The notes: a model not told the origin generated them from the letters alone. A stretch of 64,000 nucleotides of DNA from Bog-473 sp052140165 (GCA_052140165.1 JBKQUM010000103.1:1-64000), one strand, 5' to 3'; shown: positions 23,535-32,670, numbered from the stretch's first letter. A program made the numbers and translations.

Positions 23535-25697
23535 ATGCCGATCGCCATCACCGACGAGCACCGGGAGCTGGGGGCCACGGTGCGCGGCGTGCTGTCGGCG
23601 CACGGCTCGCTGGCCGCCAACCGTGCCTTGCTGGAGGCCGACGGCGAGCCGCGGCCGACCTTCTGGAAGGAGATGGCCGAGCTGGGTTGGCTCGGCATCC
23701 ACCTGCCCGAAGAGCACGGCGGCGCCGGTGCGGGCCTGGGGGAGCTCGTCGTCGTGCTCGACGAGCTCGGGCGCCAGGTGGCCCCGGGCCCGTTCCTGCC
23801 GACGGTGCTCGCCTCCGCCCTGATCGCGCAGTGCGGCACCGCCGAGCAGCACGCCTTCTTCCTGCCGAGCCTGGCCGATGGCACCCTGGTGGCCGCCGTC
23901 GGGCTCGGCGGCTCGCTGACCCTGACCGACGGCATGCTCGACGGCGACGGTGGCATCGTCCTCGGCGGCGCGGGGGCGGACCTGTTCCTGCTCCGGGCCG
24001 GCGACGACATGGTGGCGGTGCAGCGGGGCGCCGACGGCGTGACGCTGGGTGGTACGAAGGACATCGATCCCTCGCGACGTTCGGCTCGGGTGACGGTGTC
24101 GTCGGCGACGCTGCGCGAGGCCGACGTGATCATGGGCGCCGCTGGTCGTTCCCGCGCCCTGGCCCGGACCCTCGGTGCGGCCGAGGCGGTGGGTGTCATG
24201 GCGGCCTGCACGGACGCCGCCGTGGGCTACGCCAAGGAGCGGGTGCAGTTCGGGCGGACGATCGGGACCTTCCAGGCCGTCAAGCACCACTGCGCGGACA
24301 TGCTCGTGGCGGCGGAGCTGGCGACCGCCGCCGTGTGGGACGCCGCGCGGGCATCGGGGGACTCGCCCGAGCAATTCGACCTGGTCGCCGCCATGGCGGC
24401 CCAGCTGGCTTTCGGCCCGGTGGTGCACAGTGCCCAGATGAACATCCAGGTGCACGGGGGCATCGGGTTCACCTGGGAGCACGACGGGCATCTCTTCCTG
24501 CGCCGGGCGCTGGTCCTCCAGGCGCTGCTCGGCTCGCCCGCCGACGCCGAGGACGTCACGGCGCAGGCGGCCCGGGGGACGGCGCGCCAGGTCTCGCTCG
24601 ACCTCCCTCCCGAAGCAGAGGTGATCCGGGCCGAGGCGCGCGCCGAGGCGGAGCGGATCGGCGCGCTCCCGGGTCCCGATCGACGCAGGGCGCTGGTGGA
24701 ATCGGGGCTGATGGTCCCGCACTGGCCCCGGCCCTGGGGCCGCGGGGCGGGAGCGGTCGAGCAGATCGTGATCGAAGAGGAGCTGCGCGCGGCGGGGGTC
24801 ACGGTCCCCGGGCTGGGCATCACCGGTTGGAACATCATGACGGTGAACCAGTACGCGACACCCGATCAGGTGGAGCGCTGGGTCTTCAAGACGCTGATGG
24901 GTGAGTACGTCTGGTGCCAGTTGTTCAGCGAGCCCGATGCCGGGTCCGATGCGGCGGCGGTCAAGACCAGGGGGACGCGCGTCGACGGGGGCTGGAACGT
25001 CAACGGGCAGAAGGTGTGGACCAGCGGTGCCCAGCACTGCCACCTCGGTCTCGCCACGGTGCGGACCAACCCCGATGCACCCAAGCACGCAGGCATCACC
25101 ACGATGGTGATCGACATGCACGCACCGGGGGTCGAGGTACGGCCGCTGCGCCAGATCACCGGGAGCGCCGACTTCAACGAGGTGTTCTTCAACGACGTGT
25201 TCGTTCCCGACGACGACGTCGTCGGGTCGCCGGACGACGGCTGGACGGTGGCGCGCTCGACGCTGGGCAACGAGCGGGTCTCCATTGGTGGCGGCGTGGG
25301 CGGCATCTTCCCGCCCATGGACCTGATGGCGCTGCTCGCGCGCGGCGGCGACCGGGTACCGGGTGCCGCGGCGCGTGTCGGCGCCATCTTGACCAAGGAG
25401 CACGTGCTGAAGGTGCTCAACCTCCGCCGGGCGCAGCGGGCCGTCATCGGCACGGGACCCGGACCCGAAGGCAACGTGACGAAGTTGGTGCTCGCGGAGC
25501 ACGGTCACGACCGGGCACGGCTGCAGGCCGATCTCGTGGGCCCGGCGACCGCATTCCTCGACGGCGAGGACGCGTTGGCCGGGTACACCCAACTCGCCAC
25601 GCGGGCCATGTCCATCGCGGGAGGGACGTCCGAGATCACCCGTAACCAGATTGCCGAGCGGATCCTCGGACTGCCACGGGACCCTTTGCTCACGTAG
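23535..25697 (+). CDS. fadE: Fused two-domain acyl-CoA dehydrogenase (FadE type)
   Basis: The 720-residue protein consists of two acyl-CoA dehydrogenase modules in tandem. The N-terminal module (about 1-370) ends with KERVQFGRTIGTFQAVKH and VHGGIGFTWEHD. The C-terminal module (about 375-720) contains QLFSEPDAGSD, KVWTSGA, GNERVSI and a closing IAGGTSEITRNQIAERILGLP. This length and order match the large mycobacterial FadE proteins of about 710-730 residues. It oxidises acyl-CoA to enoyl-CoA with FAD. ATG 23535 follows AAGGGGGGTAGGA. The chain length used is unknown. Confidence 0.9.
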   Translation: MPIAITDEHRELGATVRGVLSAHGSLAANRALLEADGEPRPTFWKEMAELGWLGIHLPEEHGGAGAGLGELVVVLDELGRQVAPGPFLPTVLASALIAQCGTAEQHAFFLPSLADGTLVAAVGLGGSLTLTDGMLDGDGGIVLGGAGADLFLLRAGDDMVAVQRGADGVTLGGTKDIDPSRRSARVTVSSATLREADVIMGAAGRSRALARTLGAAEAVGVMAACTDAAVGYAKERVQFGRTIGTFQAVKHHCADMLVAAELATAAVWDAARASGDSPEQFDLVAAMAAQLAFGPVVHSAQMNIQVHGGIGFTWEHDGHLFLRRALVLQALLGSPADAEDVTAQAARGTARQVSLDLPPEAEVIRAEARAEAERIGALPGPDRRRALVESGLMVPHWPRPWGRGAGAVEQIVIEEELRAAGVTVPGLGITGWNIMTVNQYATPDQVERWVFKTLMGEYVWCQLFSEPDAGSDAAAVKTRGTRVDGGWNVNGQKVWTSGAQHCHLGLATVRTNPDAPKHAGITTMVIDMHAPGVEVRPLRQITGSADFNEVFFNDVFVPDDDVVGSPDDGWTVARSTLGNERVSIGGGVGGIFPPMDLMALLARGGDRVPGAAARVGAILTKEHVLKVLNLRRAQRAVIGTGPGPEGNVTKLVLAEHGHDRARLQADLVGPATAFLDGEDALAGYTQLATRAMSIAGGTSEITRNQIAERILGLPRDPLLT

Positions 25698-25706
25698 AGC
25701 GGCCAG

Positions 25707-25730
25707 CCGCCCCGACTCGCTGTCGGGCGG
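25707..25730 (+). terminator. Hairpin after the FadE gene
   Basis: CCGCCCCGAC-TCGCT-GTCGGGCGG forms a nine-pair stem with one bulged C, 10 nt downstream of the FadE stop and 31 nt before the next gene. There is no T-tract. Confidence 0.4.
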
Positions 25731-25761
25731 ATTGGCGGGACCGGCTCCACCGGGCGCGAGA

Positions 25762-26313
25762 ATGTCCCCGGTGGTGGGTCTGAGGTCGAGGCGGTCGCGC
25801 GTGATCGCGGCCGTCGCCGTGGTGCTGGTCCTCGTGTTCTGCGGGCTGACGTTGCGCTTGTTCGTGTTCCCCGATGTCAACGCACCGCAGCGGTCGAGCG
25901 CCATCGTCGTGCTGGGGGGCGGTACCGACGGGCCGTTCGAGGAGGGCGTCGCACTGGCCAAGCAGGGGTACGCGCCGACCCTCGTCTTCTCACTGCTCCC
26001 GAACTACTCCTGCGAACCGTCCGTCCTCCATCTGCCCTCGGCGCGCATCTTGTGCTTCCGCGCCGACCCGCAGACGACGCAGGGTGAGGCCCGCTCCATC
26101 GCCCACCTGGCCGCGGCGCACCACTGGAACCGGGTCATCGTCGTCATGCCCACCACCCAGGCGACCAGGGCGCGCCTGCGGATCGGGCGCTGCTATCCCG
26201 GGCAGGTGCTCGAGGTGGGCGTGGAGCCCGCCGGATTCTGGGCCTGGGTACGCGGCGCCGTCTACGAGTGGCCCGCGCTCCTGAAGGCGCTGGTGGTCCA
26301 GCCCAGCTGCTGA
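25762..26313 (+). CDS. YdcF/SanA-like DUF218 protein, membrane anchored
   Basis: The 183-residue protein has one N-terminal membrane helix (about residues 15-37, IAAVAVVLVLVFCGLTLRLF). A Rossmann-like DUF218 domain follows: SSAIVVLGGG, FEEGVALAKQGYAPTLVFS, PQTTQGEARSIAHLAAAH and NRVIVVMPTTQATRARLR. DUF218 proteins (YdcF, SanA, ElyC) are envelope-linked with little known chemistry. ATG 25762 is chosen because the upstream frame overlaps the FadE gene. It precedes a large membrane protein gene on the same strand and both may act in envelope glycan handling, which is inference. Confidence 0.75.
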   Translation: MSPVVGLRSRRSRVIAAVAVVLVLVFCGLTLRLFVFPDVNAPQRSSAIVVLGGGTDGPFEEGVALAKQGYAPTLVFSLLPNYSCEPSVLHLPSARILCFRADPQTTQGEARSIAHLAAAHHWNRVIVVMPTTQATRARLRIGRCYPGQVLEVGVEPAGFWAWVRGAVYEWPALLKALVVQPSC

Positions 26314-26415
26314 GCCACGCACCGCGATCGCAACCATCCTGCGACGTGCGCGTGACGCGCCGCGCTTACGGTGCAGGAAGGGCGCCGGTTGGGGGACCGG
26401 CACGAGGGAGGAGCG

Positions 26416-27906
26416 GTGCAGGCGAGCGTGCAGGCCGTCGAGACACGCACAGTGCCGACGGCCCGCGCCGCCCCTGCTCGCTCGGGGCAGACGGGCTCGC
26501 ACCCGCCACTGCCCCGGATGTCGCCACGGGCCATTGAGCTCGTCGGTCTGGCCCTCGGCATCGGGTTCATCACTGCGGTCGCGCTGGGCCGGGAGCTGTC
26601 CAACGACGAGTTCTGGCAGCTGGCGGCCGGGCAGTGGATGCTCGCCCACCACTCCCTGATGGGGCTGGACCCCTTCAGCTACACGGAGTCGCACCGGCGC
26701 TGGATCACCGATGAATGGGGATCGGAGATCGCCCTGGCCGAGCTCTTCCGGGCCTTCGGTGCGGCTGCCTCCAACATCTACGCGATCGTGCTGGGCGCCC
26801 TGTGCCTGCTCGTGAGCGCGGCCTACGCCCGTGCGCTCGGAGCGCGCGGTGGGCGGGTGGCCGCCATCGTCATGTTGCTGGCGGTGGGCATCGCAGGCGT
26901 GGTGGCGGGCGACCGGGGCTTGGACTTCTCGCTGGTGTGGCTGCCGCTCGAGCTGCTGGTGCTGACCAAGGCGCGGGCCGACGCACGGTGGCTCCTGGCG
27001 CTCCCGCTGCTGTGCGTGGCATGGGTCAACACGCACGGATCGATCCTGATCGGGCTCCTCGTGCTGGGCGTCGAGTTGGCGTGGTCGCTGGCACCGGCGC
27101 GGCTGGTGGAGCGGCTCGGAGGCGCGCGGCAGTCGCCGCGCCCCGGCCTGCTCGCGCTGAGCCTGCTGGGCAGCCTCGTCGCCTCCTGCATCACCCCGTA
27201 CGGTCCTGGCCTGCTCGCCTACGACGTCGACGTCGCCCGCAACCCCCAGATCGCCCAGTACATCGACGAATGGAATTCGCCCGACTTCCATTCGCTCATG
27301 ACGCTCCTGGTCTTCCTCGTGCCGCTCGCCGTGCTGGTGGCCTGCGTCCGGTCGCGGCGGATACCGCTGCTCGAGGGGACGCTCGGCTTGCTGCTCTTCG
27401 TCGAGGCGCTGCGGACGCAGCGGCTCGTCGTCTACCTGATGGTCGTCGCGGTGGGGCTGGCGGCCAGCCTTCCGGCCCGGCGCCCGTGGGGAACCGTCGC
27501 GCGCCGGTGGGCGGGTGGGGGGCTCGTCGTGTTCGCCATCGTGATCCTGGCCGCACCGTCGGTGCCGGCGGGGACGGTGTCACCGACGCTGCCGGTGCAG
27601 GCCTTCGACTACCTGGGGACCCATCACGGGCGCATCTTCACCGAGTACACGTGGGGCGACTACTCGATCGCCCGCCAACGGGCAACGTTCGTCGACGGGC
27701 GCACGGACCTTTTCGAGGGTCGCGTGCTCACCGAATTCTTCGACGTGACCGACGTCACGACCGACCCCGACCCGGTGCTCTCGGCGTACCACGTCTCCTA
27801 CGTCGTGTGGGCGCCGCACACCGCGCTCTCGGAGTACCTCTCCCGAGACCCGGGGTGGCACGTCGTCGATCGGACGGCGGTGGCCGACGTGTTCGCTCGT
27901 CGCTGA
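26416..27906 (+). CDS. Polytopic membrane protein, possible GT-C-like glycosyltransferase
   Basis: The 496-residue protein has about ten hydrophobic helices (from about residue 40 to 390) and a C-terminal globular tail. LSNDEFWQLAAGQWM, DPFSYTE and WITDEWGSEI after the first helix resemble the acidic first-loop motif of GT-C fold enzymes that use polyprenyl-phosphate sugars. The tail carries FTEYTWGDYSI and FVDGRTDLFEG, a pattern shared by uncharacterised actinobacterial membrane proteins. GTG 26416 has GGAGGAG a few bases upstream. The function is not established; the GT-C idea is inference from loop motifs. Confidence 0.65.
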   Translation: MQASVQAVETRTVPTARAAPARSGQTGSHPPLPRMSPRAIELVGLALGIGFITAVALGRELSNDEFWQLAAGQWMLAHHSLMGLDPFSYTESHRRWITDEWGSEIALAELFRAFGAAASNIYAIVLGALCLLVSAAYARALGARGGRVAAIVMLLAVGIAGVVAGDRGLDFSLVWLPLELLVLTKARADARWLLALPLLCVAWVNTHGSILIGLLVLGVELAWSLAPARLVERLGGARQSPRPGLLALSLLGSLVASCITPYGPGLLAYDVDVARNPQIAQYIDEWNSPDFHSLMTLLVFLVPLAVLVACVRSRRIPLLEGTLGLLLFVEALRTQRLVVYLMVVAVGLAASLPARRPWGTVARRWAGGGLVVFAIVILAAPSVPAGTVSPTLPVQAFDYLGTHHGRIFTEYTWGDYSIARQRATFVDGRTDLFEGRVLTEFFDVTDVTTDPDPVLSAYHVSYVVWAPHTALSEYLSRDPGWHVVDRTAVADVFARR

Positions 27907-27920
27907 GAGAGGCGTCAGCG
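27901..27920. terminator. Perfect palindrome across convergent stop codons
   Basis: CGCTGA-GAGAGGCG-TCAGCG forms a 6-bp perfect stem that includes TGA 27904-27906 of the membrane protein and the stop (TCA 27915-27917 on the plus strand) of the methyltransferase gene. No T-tract. Confidence 0.35.
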
Positions 27921-28673
27921 CCAGATCGCCTCGACGCCCCTGAGGTCGCCGTCGGCATCGGACCAGGTCTGCACGGAGCCGTAGCCGGCGCGCTCGAGCA
28001 CAGGCTCCAAGGCGACGGCCTCGTCTCCACCGAGCTCGAGCAGCAGCGCGCCGCCGGAGCGGAGGTAGCGCGGTGCCGCGGCCACGACGCGCCGCAGGAC
28101 ATCGGTGCCGTCGGGTCCGCCGTCGTAGTGGGAGGCGTCCTCGAAGTGCAGCGTGTCGCTCGGGAGCACCGGGAGCTCGGGGGTGGGGACATAGGGCACC
28201 ACCGCCACGACGACGTCGGTCCGGCCTTGCAGCTCCGGGGGCACACCTCGGAACAGGTCGCCCGGATAGGCCTCCACGCCGTTGGCCCTGGCGCACGCGA
28301 CGGCGCGGGCGTCACAGTCCGTGGCCACGATGCGAGCCCCGGGGCGCTCGGCCCGCAGCGCGGCCGCGACGGCCCCCGAACCCGTGCAGAGGTCGATGGC
28401 CGTGCCCCGCGCCGGGAGCCGCAGCGCAGCACGGCGGACGAGCGGGAGACTCTGCCAGCGCGGGACGTAGACGCCCGGGTCGACGCGGACCGTCAGGTCG
28501 CCGAAATCCGTGCGCCCCGTGATCCAGGCGATGGGCTCGCCGGTCCGGCGGCGGTCGCCCAGCGACACGAGCAGCGTGCGGTCGTCCCCCGCCACGGCGG
28601 CGAGCTCGGCGGCCTCCTCCTCGGCGGCCACACAGCCGGCGCGGGCGAGCGAGGCCGCCAGTGCAGCGACCAC
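27915..28673 (-). CDS. PrmC/HemK-related SAM methyltransferase of unknown substrate
   Basis: The 252-residue protein has an N-terminal helical domain, GRTDFGDLTVRVDPGVYVPRW, and SAM motif I AIDLCTGSGAVAAAL. Instead of the catalytic NPPY of release-factor methyltransferases it has VVPYVPTPELPVLP, followed by DGGPDGTDVLRRV. This matches an actinobacterial PrmC-related group that I recall as TIGR03704, annotated as putative N5-glutamine methyltransferase. The start is uncertain: GTG 28673 keeps the gene clear of the upstream exporter gene, but it lacks a clear ribosome site. It follows the exporter gene on the same strand, so the two are probably co-transcribed. Confidence 0.78.
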   Translation of the reverse strand: MVAALAASLARAGCVAAEEEAAELAAVAGDDRTLLVSLGDRRRTGEPIAWITGRTDFGDLTVRVDPGVYVPRWQSLPLVRRAALRLPARGTAIDLCTGSGAVAAALRAERPGARIVATDCDARAVACARANGVEAYPGDLFRGVPPELQGRTDVVVAVVPYVPTPELPVLPSDTLHFEDASHYDGGPDGTDVLRRVVAAAPRYLRSGGALLLELGGDEAVALEPVLERAGYGSVQTWSDADGDLRGVEAIWR

Positions 28674-28693
28674 GTCAGGGTCGGCGGACCCGG

Positions 28694-30268
28694 TCAGTCG
28701 AGCATCGCCCCGGCGACGCGGGGTCCCGACTCCGCGTCGCCGGGGCCGTCGGCGGGCTCGTCCGCGGCGCCCACCTCCGCATGCGCCGCCGTCTGCGCCG
28801 GGGCGCGATCGGTCAGGAACAGGGTCGGGATGAAGGCGAGGAGGATCGTCGCGATCGCCCACCAGAAGGTGTGGGCGAACGCGGTCGCCACCGAGTCCGC
28901 GACCCGGGGCGGCAGCTTGACGGTGGAGCTGATGACACCCGCACTCCCCCCGGCCTTGGCGGCAGCCGGCCCGAGGTTGGCCACGATCTGTCGCTCCAGC
29001 ACCACTGCGAAGAGCGCCGTGGCCACCGAGCCCCCCACCTGGCGGACGATGTTCATGGTGGTGCTGGCCTTGGGTATCTCGGCGTGGCTGAGGTCGAAAT
29101 AGGCGGCGGCGGTCACGGGCATCATGGTGAGACCGAGCCCGAGGCCGCGCACGAAGAGTGTGACGGCGAGGAGTGCCTCGCTGGTCGAGGTCGTGACGAA
29201 GGCGAACGGGATCGTGGCCACCGCCATGAGCAGGACGCCGAACGGGACGATACGGCGGGGTCCGAACCGGTCGGTGATGTTGCCGGCCCAGCGCATGATG
29301 CAGGCGGCGCCGATCCCCTGCGGAGCCATGAGCAACCCCGCCACCCAGGCCTCCTGGCCGCGGGCGATCTGGTAGTAGAGCGGCAGCAGGAACATGGAGC
29401 CGAACAGGGTGGCGCCCAGCACGAAGATGCAGATGTTGGCGACGCTGAAGTTGCGGTCCTTGAACAGGTGCAGCTCGAGCAGTGGGTTCTTGATCCGCAG
29501 CGCGTGGAGGATGAACCCGGTCATCAGCGCGATGCCGATGACGAAGCTCACGATCACTGACGTGCTGGTGAAGCTGCCCGTGGTGCCGACCTCCGCCAGG
29601 GAGAACACCAGGGCGGCCAGTCCGGGGGAGAGCAGGCAGAACCCGAGCGTGTCGAAGGCGGTGGGGAAGCGCTCGTCGGTGTCCCACTTGGGCAGCCAGC
29701 GCTGCGACAGCAGCAGCGTCACGATGCCGATCGGCAGGTTGATGTAGAAGATCCACCGCCAGCTGAAGTTCGACACGATGAGGCCGCCGATGACCGGCCC
29801 CAGGATCGGTCCGAGCACCATGGGCACTCCGATGATGCTCATGACCCGGCCCATGCGCTGCGGGCCCGCGGCGCGGGCCAGGATCGACTGGCCGACCGGG
29901 AGCAGCATGCCGCCGCCGATGCCCTGGAGCACGCGGAACGCGATCAGCGAGTTGGCCGACCAGGCCACCCCGCACAGGCACGAGCCGACGATGAAGAGGC
30001 TGAGCGAGGTCATCCAGACCGACTTCGCCCCGAAACGGTCGACCGCCCACCCGGTGATGGGGATGACCACGGCCAGGGCCAGCAGGTAGCCGGTCGCCAC
30101 CCACTGGATCGTGGTGACCGAGACGTGGAAGTCCCGTCCGAGCGTGGCCAGTGCCACCGCCACGATCGTGGTGTCGAGAATCGACATGATCGACCCCAGG
30201 ACCACCACGGTGGAGGTCCGTCGGACCTCGGGAGTCAGGGTGAAGCCGGTGGCAGGGGAGCGTGGCAT
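28694..30268 (-). CDS. MFS multidrug exporter, DHA2 (EmrB/QacA) family, 14 TM
   Basis: The 524-residue protein has 14 predicted membrane helices and DHA2 hallmarks: an early SILDTTIVAVALATLGRDF (motif D1), WVATGYLLALAVVIPITGW, and the GPILGPVIGGLI motif C of antiporters. It exports drugs or hydrophobic compounds by proton antiport. ATG 30268 lies 11 nt from a TTGACA-N16-TAGTCT promoter that overlaps the promoter of a divergent MarR-family gene, so MarR-type repression is likely. The cargo is unknown. Confidence 0.9.
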   Translation of the reverse strand: MPRSPATGFTLTPEVRRTSTVVVLGSIMSILDTTIVAVALATLGRDFHVSVTTIQWVATGYLLALAVVIPITGWAVDRFGAKSVWMTSLSLFIVGSCLCGVAWSANSLIAFRVLQGIGGGMLLPVGQSILARAAGPQRMGRVMSIIGVPMVLGPILGPVIGGLIVSNFSWRWIFYINLPIGIVTLLLSQRWLPKWDTDERFPTAFDTLGFCLLSPGLAALVFSLAEVGTTGSFTSTSVIVSFVIGIALMTGFILHALRIKNPLLELHLFKDRNFSVANICIFVLGATLFGSMFLLPLYYQIARGQEAWVAGLLMAPQGIGAACIMRWAGNITDRFGPRRIVPFGVLLMAVATIPFAFVTTSTSEALLAVTLFVRGLGLGLTMMPVTAAAYFDLSHAEIPKASTTMNIVRQVGGSVATALFAVVLERQIVANLGPAAAKAGGSAGVISSTVKLPPRVADSVATAFAHTFWWAIATILLAFIPTLFLTDRAPAQTAAHAEVGAADEPADGPGDAESGPRVAGAMLD

Positions 30269-30279
30269 CGGATTACTTA

Positions 30280-30329
30280 AGACTACTCAAAGGTCTGGAG
30301 TTGTCAAATAGTTTCCTCGGTGCGACAAT
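30280..30329. promoter_or_regulatory. Overlapping divergent promoters for the exporter and the MarR regulator
   Basis: Minus strand: TTGACA (30302-30307), 16 nt, TAGTCT (30280-30285). Plus strand: TTGTCA (30301-30306), 17 nt, GACAAT (30324-30329), then 6 nt to ATG 30336. The two -35 boxes coincide. An inverted pair TTGTC...GACAA (30301-30328) is a candidate MarR operator that would block both. Confidence 0.6.
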
Positions 30330-30335
30330 TGGGAG

Positions 30336-30812
30336 ATGGGTATGGCCGAGGAGGCATTCGACCGGCTGCGCCGTGTCGCCTTCGAAGGTGAGCACGTGGA
30401 GCGGATGGCCGCGCTGGGCGTGCGGACGAAGCTCTCGCCCGGGGTCATCAAGACGCTGATCCGGCTCTCCAAGGTTGACGGCGTCTCCATGGGTGACATG
30501 GCGCGGGGCATCGGGGTCGACCCTTCGTACATCACGGCGCTGGTCGACGACCTCGACGCGCGCGGCCTGGCCCGACGGGAGCCGGCGCCCGATGACCGGC
30601 GGGTCAAGATCATCGTCCTGACTGAGGCGGGCCGGGCGCTGGCGGCGCAGATCGACGCCGTCGTGTCGGTCCCGCCGGCGGCCTTTGCTGCGCTGACGCA
30701 GCCCGAACTGCGCCAATTGCGCGACCTGCTGGACAAGGTGCTGGCGGCGGCGGGCGAGGTGCCGGCGGGGTCGGGCGCGACCGGCGTCCCGGTGGGGACG
30801 GAGGCCTCGTAG
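30336..30812 (+). CDS. MarR-family transcriptional regulator
   Basis: The 158-residue protein has the MarR winged helix: SMGDMARGIGVDPSYITALVDDLDARGLARREPAPDDRRVKIIVLTEAGR, with the DxRxK wing intact. The N- and C-terminal helices form the dimer interface. ATG 30336 fits a leaderless transcript (GACAAT 6 nt upstream); ATG 30342 has GGGAG at 6 nt and is the alternative. It is divergent from, and probably represses, the DHA2 exporter. The effector is unknown. Confidence 0.85.
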   Translation: MGMAEEAFDRLRRVAFEGEHVERMAALGVRTKLSPGVIKTLIRLSKVDGVSMGDMARGIGVDPSYITALVDDLDARGLARREPAPDDRRVKIIVLTEAGRALAAQIDAVVSVPPAAFAALTQPELRQLRDLLDKVLAAAGEVPAGSGATGVPVGTEAS

Positions 30813-30931
30813 GCGTCGGTCGCTTGTGGCAGCCGGTCGCCCGCTAGCGTCGTCCCGATGGTCCCGAGGGTGGAGTGGCGGCAGGGCCCGGGACATTTGG
30901 TTGCTCCAGGGCATGGGAATACGGGGTCGCC

Positions 30932-31873
30932 GTGCCGGCGGTGAGCGTGGAGCACCTCTCCAAGTCCTACGGGGACACCGTCGCCGTGCGCGACGTGAGC
31001 TTCGAGGTGCACAAGGGCGAGGTGTTCGCCCTCCTCGGGCCGAACGGCGCAGGCAAGACCACGACGGTCGAGATCCTGGAGGGCTTCCGGGAACGGAGCG
31101 GCGGCCGGGTGCAGACGCTGGGCGTCGACCCCTCGGACCACAGCACCCAGCGCTGGCTGCGCACGCGCATCGGCGTGATCCTCCAGGAGCTCGCGGTCGA
31201 GCCCTACTACTCGGTCCGCCAGGTGCTCACCCGCAACGCCGGCTACTACCCCCACCCGCGGCCCGTCGACGAGGTGATCGACTTGATCGGACTCTCGGAG
31301 AAGGCCGACGACCGGGTCAAGCGGCTCTCGGGCGGACAGCAGCGACGTCTCGACGTGGGCCTCGGCATCATCGGCAACCCCGAGCTCCTGTTCCTCGACG
31401 AGCCGACGACCGGCCTCGATCCCTCCGGGCGGCGCGAGACCTGGGAACTGATCCGCCTCCTGGCGTCGGAGGGCACCACGGTGCTGTTGACGACGCACTA
31501 CATGGACGAGGTGGAGGCGCTGGCCGACCGGGTGGCCGTCCTCTTCGGCCAGGAGATCGTCGCCAGCGGGACGCCCTCGTCCATCGGCGGGCGCGATCTC
31601 GGGGCGGTGACGATCCGCTTCCGCCTCCCCGAGGGGGTGACGGTGGACTCGCTGCCGGTGCCCGCAGAGCCCTCCGACGACGGCCGGGTCGAGATCCACA
31701 CCGAGGACGAGGTCAGCGTCCTGCACGACCTGACCGGGTGGGCGCTCGAAGGCGGCCACCCGTTGCAGGGCCTGTCCGTCCTCCGCGTCTCCCTCGAGGA
31801 CATCTATCTCGGTCTGACCCAGGAGCAGGCGGAGCGCCGGGCGGAACGATCGGACCGGGAGGTACGGCGATGA
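30932..31873 (+). CDS. ABC-2 type exporter, ATP-binding subunit
   Basis: The 313-residue ATPase has Walker A GPNGAGKTT, Q-loop GVILQELAVE, signature LSGGQQRRLDVGLGI, Walker B LLFLDEPTTGLDP and the switch His in LLTTHYMDEVE, followed by an about 85-residue C-terminal domain typical of DrrA/CcmA-like exporters. GTG 30932 (PAVSVEHLSKSYGD follows) gives the normal N-terminus; upstream in-frame codons look non-coding. The stop overlaps the permease start (ATGA). The substrate could be a drug, lipid or polymer. Confidence 0.88.
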   Translation: MPAVSVEHLSKSYGDTVAVRDVSFEVHKGEVFALLGPNGAGKTTTVEILEGFRERSGGRVQTLGVDPSDHSTQRWLRTRIGVILQELAVEPYYSVRQVLTRNAGYYPHPRPVDEVIDLIGLSEKADDRVKRLSGGQQRRLDVGLGIIGNPELLFLDEPTTGLDPSGRRETWELIRLLASEGTTVLLTTHYMDEVEALADRVAVLFGQEIVASGTPSSIGGRDLGAVTIRFRLPEGVTVDSLPVPAEPSDDGRVEIHTEDEVSVLHDLTGWALEGGHPLQGLSVLRVSLEDIYLGLTQEQAERRAERSDREVRR

Positions 31874-32670
31874 GCACGACCGACACGCCCGTCAGGGGAT
31901 CGTTCCGCGGGCTGAGCGACGTGCCGCTGGTGGCGCGGCAGGTGGGTTTCGAACAGCTCTCGTTCTGGCTGAACCCGATCGGGGCCGTGCTGACGATCGG
32001 CTTCTCGCTGGCGTTCATCGTGATCTTCCTGTCCACGTCCCGTCATTCCACCGTGAACTACCTGCCCTTCAATCTCGGGCAGTACTACGTCCCGGCTTTC
32101 GCCGCCTACGGAGTCATGGCCGCCTGTTTCAACATCCTGGCCATCAGCATGGTCAATCGCCGCGAGATGGGTTTGCTCAAGCGGCTCCGTCTCAGCCCGC
32201 TCCCGACCTGGATGCTGCTGACCGCCATCTTCGTCAATTGGATGATCATCGCCCTCATCCAGGTCGTGCTCGTCCTCGTGCTGGGGCGCGTCGGCTACGG
32301 CGTGCACGGGCCACATGACATCGGGACCTTCCTCCTGCTGCTGGTCGTGGGCATGTTCAGCTTCACCGCCATGGGGGTGGGCATCAGCACCGTGGTCCCC
32401 AATGCCGACGCCGCGGGCCCGATCGTGAGCTTGGTGTTCTTCATCCTGGTCGCGCTGTCGGGGCTCTACTTCCCGGTCAGGGCTGGTTCTGGGCTGGCGA
32501 CGTTCACCGACTTCTTCCCGATCCGGCACCTCATCCTGGGCATGGTCGACACGTTCAACGGCATCCCGGGCACGTCGCCGTGGAACGACATCCTGGTCAT
32601 CGCGATCTGGGGTGCCGTGGGTGTCTTCGTCAGCCTCCGGCGCTGGGACTGGTCGCCGAAGCGGGGATGA
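31870..32670 (+). CDS. ABC-2 type exporter, permease subunit
   Basis: The 266-residue membrane protein has six predicted helices, beginning at about residue 38 (GAVLTIGFSLAFIVIFL), and the ABC-2 signature region IVSLVFFILVALSGLYFPV before the last helix. The cytoplasmic MVNRREMGLLKRLRLSPLP loop is the typical coupling segment. It is translationally coupled to the ATPase gene (4-nt overlap) and forms a half-exporter pair with it. No regulator is fused; the MarR gene just upstream may or may not control it. Confidence 0.87.
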   Translation: MSTTDTPVRGSFRGLSDVPLVARQVGFEQLSFWLNPIGAVLTIGFSLAFIVIFLSTSRHSTVNYLPFNLGQYYVPAFAAYGVMAACFNILAISMVNRREMGLLKRLRLSPLPTWMLLTAIFVNWMIIALIQVVLVLVLGRVGYGVHGPHDIGTFLLLLVVGMFSFTAMGVGISTVVPNADAAGPIVSLVFFILVALSGLYFPVRAGSGLATFTDFFPIRHLILGMVDTFNGIPGTSPWNDILVIAIWGAVGVFVSLRRWDWSPKRG

